Positions 6,376 to 10,157 of a stretch of 10,157 nucleotides of DNA are shown here, one piece after another (positions within the stretch are counted from its first letter, which is position 1; the number at the start of each line of letters is the position of its first letter). The DNA is taken from positions 1 to 10,157 of the forward strand of contig CAZMRY010000053.1 of assembly GCA_964568815.1 (NCBI GenBank), read 5' to 3'. Made by a program: the position numbers and the translations under genes. This DNA comes from RGIG8700 sp964568815 (GTDB taxonomy: Bacteria; Bacillota; Clostridia; RGIG6154). The notes beneath the pieces are model-generated. The model worked only from the letters and a program-made list of their open reading frames with translations. It had not been told where the DNA came from and did not search any database.

Positions 6376-8975
6376 TATCTTTCACCTCCGTAGTATGCAT
6401 TAAGATACATTTCTTTGATTTCGCTCATTAATGGGTATCTTGGATTTGCACCTGTACACTGGTCGTCAAACGCCTGCTCTGTCATTTCATCAAGTCTTTC
6501 AAGGAATTCTTTTTCGTCTATGCCGTATTCCTTGATTGTTTTCCTGATGCCAACCTTTTCTTTAAGCTCATCAAGGGCTTTAATAAGGCTGTTTAATTTT
6601 TCTTCGTCATTTTCGCCTTCAAGACCTAAATAGTCTGCAACCTCGCCATAGCGTGCAAGTGTGTGCGGATGGTCGTATTGTGAAAATGTTCCCATTTTTA
6701 CAGGTGTTTCAGATGCATTGAATTTAATAACCTCATTTATCATAAGTGCATTGGCAACACCATGTGGCAAATGATAAAACGCACCAAGCTTATGTGCCAT
6801 CGAGTGACAAACTCCCAGAAATGCGTTTGCAAATGCCATACCTGCCATTGTTGCAGCATTTGCCATTTTTTCTCTTGCTTTAGCATTATTGCCATCTTCG
6901 TAAACAACAGGCAGATTTTCAAATACCATTTTAAGAGAACCAAGCGCTAATGAATCTGTATAATCTGTTGCAAGCATAGATGCGTATGCCTCTAAAGCGT
7001 GGGTTACTGCATCAATACCTGATGCCGCTGTAAGCCCCTTTGGTGCAGACATATGAAGGTCTGTATCCACTATTGCCATATCAGGTAAAAGCTCATAATC
7101 TGCAAGAGGATATTTAACACCTGTTTCTTCATCTGTTATAACCGCAAACGGTGTAACCTCAGAGCCTGTGCCTGCAGAAGTAGGGATTGCAATAAAGTAT
7201 GCCTTTTCGCCCATTTTAGGGAAAGCATATACTCTTTTTCTTATGTCAATAAATCTCATTGCCATATCCTCAAAATCAACTTCAGGATGTTCATATAAAA
7301 CCCACATAATTTTTGCCGCATCCATTGCACTACCACCACCGAGGGCTATTATGCAGTCAGGCTCAAATGCAAGCATCTGCTTTGCACCCTCTTTGGCACA
7401 TTTAAGGGTTGGGTCAGGCTCAACATCAAAGAATGTTGTGTGTGCTATTCCCATCTGGTCAAGTTTATTTGTTACTGCCTTTGTAAATCCGTTTTCGTAA
7501 AGAAATTTATCTGTAACTATAAAAGCTTTCTTTTTGCCCATTACAGTTTTAAGCTCGTCAAGTGCCACAGGCAGACAGCCTTTTTTAATATAAATCTTCT
7601 CAGGTGCTCTGAACCAAAGCATATTTTCCCTTCTTTCTGCAACTGTTTTAATATTAAGGAGATGCTTGACACCTACATTCTCTGAAACTGAGTTTCCGCC
7701 CCATGAACCACAGCCAAGTGTTAAGGATGGAGCAAGCTTAAAGTTGTAAAGGTCTCCTATTCCACCATGAGCAGACGGTGTGTTTACAAGTATTCTGCAG
7801 GTCTTCATTCTTGCTGAATATAAATCAATCTTTTCTTTTTCATCAGTGTTTATATAAAGAGATGCTGTGTGTCCGTAGCCACCGTCTTCTATAAGTCTTT
7901 CTGCTTTTCTAAGTGCATCCTCAAAGCTTTCTGACTTATACATTGCAAGAACAGGCGAAAGCTTTTCGTGTGCAAATTCTTCTGTAAGCTCTACAGAGTC
8001 AACCTCGCCGATGAGAATTTTTGTATTTTCTTCCGCCTGAACATCTGCAAGCTGTGCAATTTTATATGCACTCTGCCCTACTATCTTGGCATTTAATGCT
8101 CCGTTTATTATTATGGTTTTTCTTACCTTTTCGGTTTCTTCCTTATTCAGGAAATAACAGCCTCTTTTTTCAAATTCAGCTTTTACATCTTCATAGATGG
8201 TTTCAGGCACTATAACACTTTGCTCAGATGCACATATCATACCGTTATCAAAGGTTTTTGAATGAATAATTGAGTTTACTGCAAGAATAATATCTGCTGA
8301 GTTGTCAATTATGGCAGGGGTATTTCCTGCACCTACGCCAAGGGCAGGTGTTCCGCTTGAATAAGCTGCCTTTACCATACCAGGACCGCCTGTTGCAAGG
8401 ATTATGTCGCTTTCTTTCATAACTGTGTTTGTAAGCTCTAAAGAGGGAACATCTATCCAGCTGATTATATTTTCAGGAGCTCCTGCTTTAACCGCCGCCT
8501 CAAGCACGATTTTCGATGCCTCAATGGTAGATTTTTTCGCTCTCGGATGAGGGCTTATGATAATTGCATTTCTTGTTTTAATAGCCAAAAGGCATTTAAA
8601 GATTGCAGTTGATGTGGGGTTTGTTGTTGGTATAACCGCACCGATAACACCTATAGGCTCCGCAATTTTCTTTATTCCGTATGCCCCATCTTCTTCTATT
8701 ACTCCGCAGGTTTTTGTATCTTTATATGCGTTGTAAATATATTCAGAGGCATAATGATTTTTAATAACCTTGTCTTCTGTAATTCCCATTCCTGTTTCTT
8801 CAACAGCCATTTTTGCAAGGGAAATTCTTGCTCTGTTTGCCGCAAGGGCAGCCGCCTTGAATATTTTATCTACCTGCTCCTGACTGAAAGTGCTGAACTT
8901 AAGCTGAGCCTCTCTTAATCTTTCCATGGCAGACAAAAGTGTTTCAACGCTGTCTGTTATTTTATATTTTTCCAT
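6375..8975 (-). CDS. adhE: Bifunctional acetaldehyde-CoA/alcohol dehydrogenase AdhE
   Basis: Reduces acetyl-CoA to acetaldehyde and then to ethanol with two NADH, regenerating NAD+ in fermentation; the family forms long filaments called spirosomes. The 866 residues match the usual length. The N-terminal half (about 1-440) is an aldehyde dehydrogenase with catalytic Cys248 in DNGMICASEQ. A linker leads to the C-terminal iron alcohol dehydrogenase (about 450-866), with GGGSAMD (546-552) for NAD and iron ligands Asp655, His659, His724 and His738, aligned by spacing to E. coli AdhE. No key residue is missing. I choose the ATG at 8975, with AGAGGAG 8 nt before it; an in-frame ATG at 9017 lies upstream of the predicted -10 and so would not be transcribed. 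It is the first gene of a two-gene operon with the small kinase. Confidence 0.97.
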   Translation of the reverse strand: MEKYKITDSVETLLSAMERLREAQLKFSTFSQEQVDKIFKAAALAANRARISLAKMAVEETGMGITEDKVIKNHYASEYIYNAYKDTKTCGVIEEDGAYGIKKIAEPIGVIGAVIPTTNPTSTAIFKCLLAIKTRNAIIISPHPRAKKSTIEASKIVLEAAVKAGAPENIISWIDVPSLELTNTVMKESDIILATGGPGMVKAAYSSGTPALGVGAGNTPAIIDNSADIILAVNSIIHSKTFDNGMICASEQSVIVPETIYEDVKAEFEKRGCYFLNKEETEKVRKTIIINGALNAKIVGQSAYKIAQLADVQAEENTKILIGEVDSVELTEEFAHEKLSPVLAMYKSESFEDALRKAERLIEDGGYGHTASLYINTDEKEKIDLYSARMKTCRILVNTPSAHGGIGDLYNFKLAPSLTLGCGSWGGNSVSENVGVKHLLNIKTVAERRENMLWFRAPEKIYIKKGCLPVALDELKTVMGKKKAFIVTDKFLYENGFTKAVTNKLDQMGIAHTTFFDVEPDPTLKCAKEGAKQMLAFEPDCIIALGGGSAMDAAKIMWVLYEHPEVDFEDMAMRFIDIRKRVYAFPKMGEKAYFIAIPTSAGTGSEVTPFAVITDEETGVKYPLADYELLPDMAIVDTDLHMSAPKGLTAASGIDAVTHALEAYASMLATDYTDSLALGSLKMVFENLPVVYEDGNNAKAREKMANAATMAGMAFANAFLGVCHSMAHKLGAFYHLPHGVANALMINEVIKFNASETPVKMGTFSQYDHPHTLARYGEVADYLGLEGENDEEKLNSLIKALDELKEKVGIRKTIKEYGIDEKEFLERLDEMTEQAFDDQCTGANPRYPLMSEIKEMYLNAYYGGER

Positions 8976-9007
8976 TTTCTCATCTCCTCTAATTACTGTC
9001 AGGTTTG

Positions 9008-9036
9008 AATATAACACACTTTGTTCGTTTTGTCAA
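9008..9036 (-). promoter_or_regulatory. Promoter of adhE
   Basis: On the minus strand, a perfect TTGACA (9031-9036), a 17-nt spacer and TATATT (9008-9013, five of six bases) form a near-consensus sigma-A promoter. Transcription would start near 9001, giving a leader of about 25 nt before the ATG at 8975 and ruling out the upstream ATG at 9017. Confidence 0.85.
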
Positions 9037-9053
9037 ATCTTTTTGTTCATTTT
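9020..9053 (-). promoter_or_regulatory. 12-bp direct repeat around the adhE -35 (candidate operator)
   Basis: The minus strand reads AAAAYGAACAAA twice: 9042-9053 (AAAATGAACAAA) and 9020-9031 (AAAACGAACAAA). The starts are 22 nt apart, about two helical turns. One copy lies in the promoter spacer and the other just upstream of the -35, so a bound protein would block RNA polymerase. It is not a good match to the Rex palindrome that often controls adhE. Confidence 0.5.
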
Positions 9054-9130
9054 AAATAATAAAATGTTTGTAATTATCATAATATATGTTATATAAGATA
9101 AATTTGTGCAGCAACTTACATATTTTTAAA

Positions 9131-9159
9131 TTGCATTCTGTATAAATATATGATATACT
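9131..9159 (+). promoter_or_regulatory. Candidate promoter of mnmA
   Basis: TTGCAT (9131-9136), a 17-nt spacer and TATACT (9154-9159, five of six bases). Transcription would start near 9166, only about 15 nt before the ATG and within the Shine-Dalgarno region, so the start point may lie slightly upstream or a different promoter may be used. The preceding 9054-9130 is AT-rich with nothing else recognisable. Confidence 0.45.
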
Positions 9160-9180
9160 TACCTAAAGGAATGATTAAAA

Positions 9181-10157
9181 ATGAAAAAAGCATTAATTGC
9201 CATGAGCGGTGGTGTTGATTCAAGTGTTGCCGCTTATCTTATAAAAGAAAAAGGTTTTGAGTGTATGGGGGCTACAATGAGACTCCATTGCAAAGAAAAC
9301 GAGGATGCAAGCTGTTTAACCTCAAAGGATATTGAGGATGCAAGAAAAATAGCCACATCACTTGGTATGCCCTACGAGGTTTATGACTTTCAGGAGAATT
9401 TTAAAGAAAAGGTTATAGACAAATTTGTAAACACCTATAAAACAGGGGGTACACCAAACCCATGTGTTGACTGTAACAGACATTTAAAGTTTGCGGCACT
9501 TATGAACAAAATGAAAGAGCTTGGTCTTGACTATGTTGTAACAGGACATTATGCAAGAGTTTCCTTTGATGAAGAAAGCGGAAGATATTTATTGAAAAAG
9601 GGCCTTGATGAAACAAAGGACCAGAGCTATGTTCTCTATTCTTTAACACAAGAACAGCTTTCCCATATTCTTCTTCCCTTGGGTGAATATACGAAAGAAG
9701 AAACAAGACGCATTGCAGAAAACTTAGACCTTGAGCTTTCACAGAAAAAAGACAGTCAGGATATTTGCTTTGTTCCTGACGGAGATTATGCAAAATTTAT
9801 TGAAGAATACACAGGCGAAAAGTTTGACGAGGGCGACTTTGTTGACCTTCAGGGCAACAAGCTTGGCACTCACAAAGGAATTATCCGCTATACCATAGGC
9901 CAAAGAAAAGGACTTGGTCTTGCCCTGCCTGCCTCAATGTATGTAACAAAAACATCAGTTGAAGAAAATAAGGTTTATCTTGGCTTTAACGAAGATTTAT
10001 TTTCAAAAGAGCTTGATGCAACAGACATAAATCTTATTTCGGTTGATAAAATCACAGAGCCGTTAAAATGCACCGCAAAAATTAGATATAAGCACAAAGA
10101 AGCTCCCTGCACAGTATGGCAGACAGAAAATGACCGCCTCCACATTGAATTTGACGA
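9181..10157 (+). CDS. mnmA: tRNA-specific 2-thiouridylase MnmA, 3' end outside the window
   Basis: Puts sulfur on U34 of tRNAs for Lys, Glu and Gln, using ATP to adenylate the base and a relayed persulfide. 325 codons are visible; family members are near 360 residues, so only a short tail is missing. The N-terminal PP-loop SGGVDSS (9-15) binds ATP. GHYAR (122-126) and the two catalytic cysteines are present: Cys98 in the PNPCVDCNR block and Cys196 in DSQDICF. YTIGQRKGLG (237-246) marks the central domain, and the C-terminal barrel begins around 250. AAAGGA (9165-9170) lies 10 nt before the ATG. It is divergent from adhE and the only plus-strand gene here. The extra Cys95 within the first block is a small variation. 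Confidence 0.97.
   Translation, partial: MKKALIAMSGGVDSSVAAYLIKEKGFECMGATMRLHCKENEDASCLTSKDIEDARKIATSLGMPYEVYDFQENFKEKVIDKFVNTYKTGGTPNPCVDCNRHLKFAALMNKMKELGLDYVVTGHYARVSFDEESGRYLLKKGLDETKDQSYVLYSLTQEQLSHILLPLGEYTKEETRRIAENLDLELSQKKDSQDICFVPDGDYAKFIEEYTGEKFDEGDFVDLQGNKLGTHKGIIRYTIGQRKGLGLALPASMYVTKTSVEENKVYLGFNEDLFSKELDATDINLISVDKITEPLKCTAKIRYKHKEAPCTVWQTENDRLHIEFD

Noticed and set aside
8976..9017. 14-residue N-terminal extension of AdhE from the ATG at 9017
   Set aside because: That ATG lies upstream of the -10 box at 9008-9013; the start at 8975 has AGAGGAG at 8 nt and gives the usual AdhE N-terminus.
9018..9040. Rex operator at adhE
   Set aside because: Compared by eye with TTGTTAANNNNTTAACAA, the best 18-mer matches only about 8 of 14 fixed positions and is not palindromic.
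9054..9180. T-box or other riboswitch upstream of mnmA
   Set aside because: The AT-rich stretch lacks a conserved T-box sequence, and the predicted leader is too short for a riboswitch.
9500..9793. 97-residue minus-strand open frame
   Set aside because: It is antisense to mnmA, whose catalytic motifs are intact through this stretch.

Overview
The window looks like a scaffold of an AT-rich anaerobic Bacillota (Clostridia-like) chromosome, probably from a draft or metagenome assembly because it holds a run of exactly 100 Ns. Three things support this: Gram-positive-style AGGAGG/GAGGT ribosome binding sites, tight overlapping operons, and a full-length fermentative bifunctional AdhE. The lineage cannot be fixed from this window alone. 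Everything from about 9017 down to 226 is read on the minus strand; only mnmA at the right end is on the plus strand.

Left edge (1-392): an array of small hairpins joined by near-identical 9-nt linkers, then a strong terminator, then a two-gene tRNA operon on the minus strand (tRNA-Thr(UGU), then tRNA-Tyr(GUA)). The tRNA promoter is a TTGACA-17-TAAAAT element at 456-484. The hairpin array is the least explained structure in the window.

Cell-wall operon (about 5583 down to 506, minus): a promoter and a palindrome-bearing leader, then a CdaR/PucR-type regulator, ftsE, ftsX, a secreted coiled-coil M23 peptidoglycan hydrolase, and an S41 C-terminal processing protease. The first three genes overlap, and the M23 start lies 9 nt after the ftsX stop. 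FtsEX is the ABC-type complex that, in characterised bacteria, switches on coiled-coil murein hydrolases (EnvC, PcsB, CwlO) at the septum or side wall, so the neighbouring M23 protein is the obvious partner. The protease may process or turn over wall enzymes. The assembly gap falls between the M23 gene and the protease and removes the protease N-terminus.

Fermentation operon (about 9036 down to 5585, minus): a near-consensus promoter with a 12-bp direct repeat around its -35, then adhE (acetyl-CoA to acetaldehyde to ethanol), then a small APH/choline-kinase-fold kinase whose start codon shares one base with the adhE stop, then a strong terminator. The kinase substrate is unknown.

Right edge (9131-10157, plus): mnmA, the tRNA 2-thiouridylase, divergent from adhE and cut by the window end. 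The intergenic stretch 9054-9130 shows nothing beyond AT-rich sequence.
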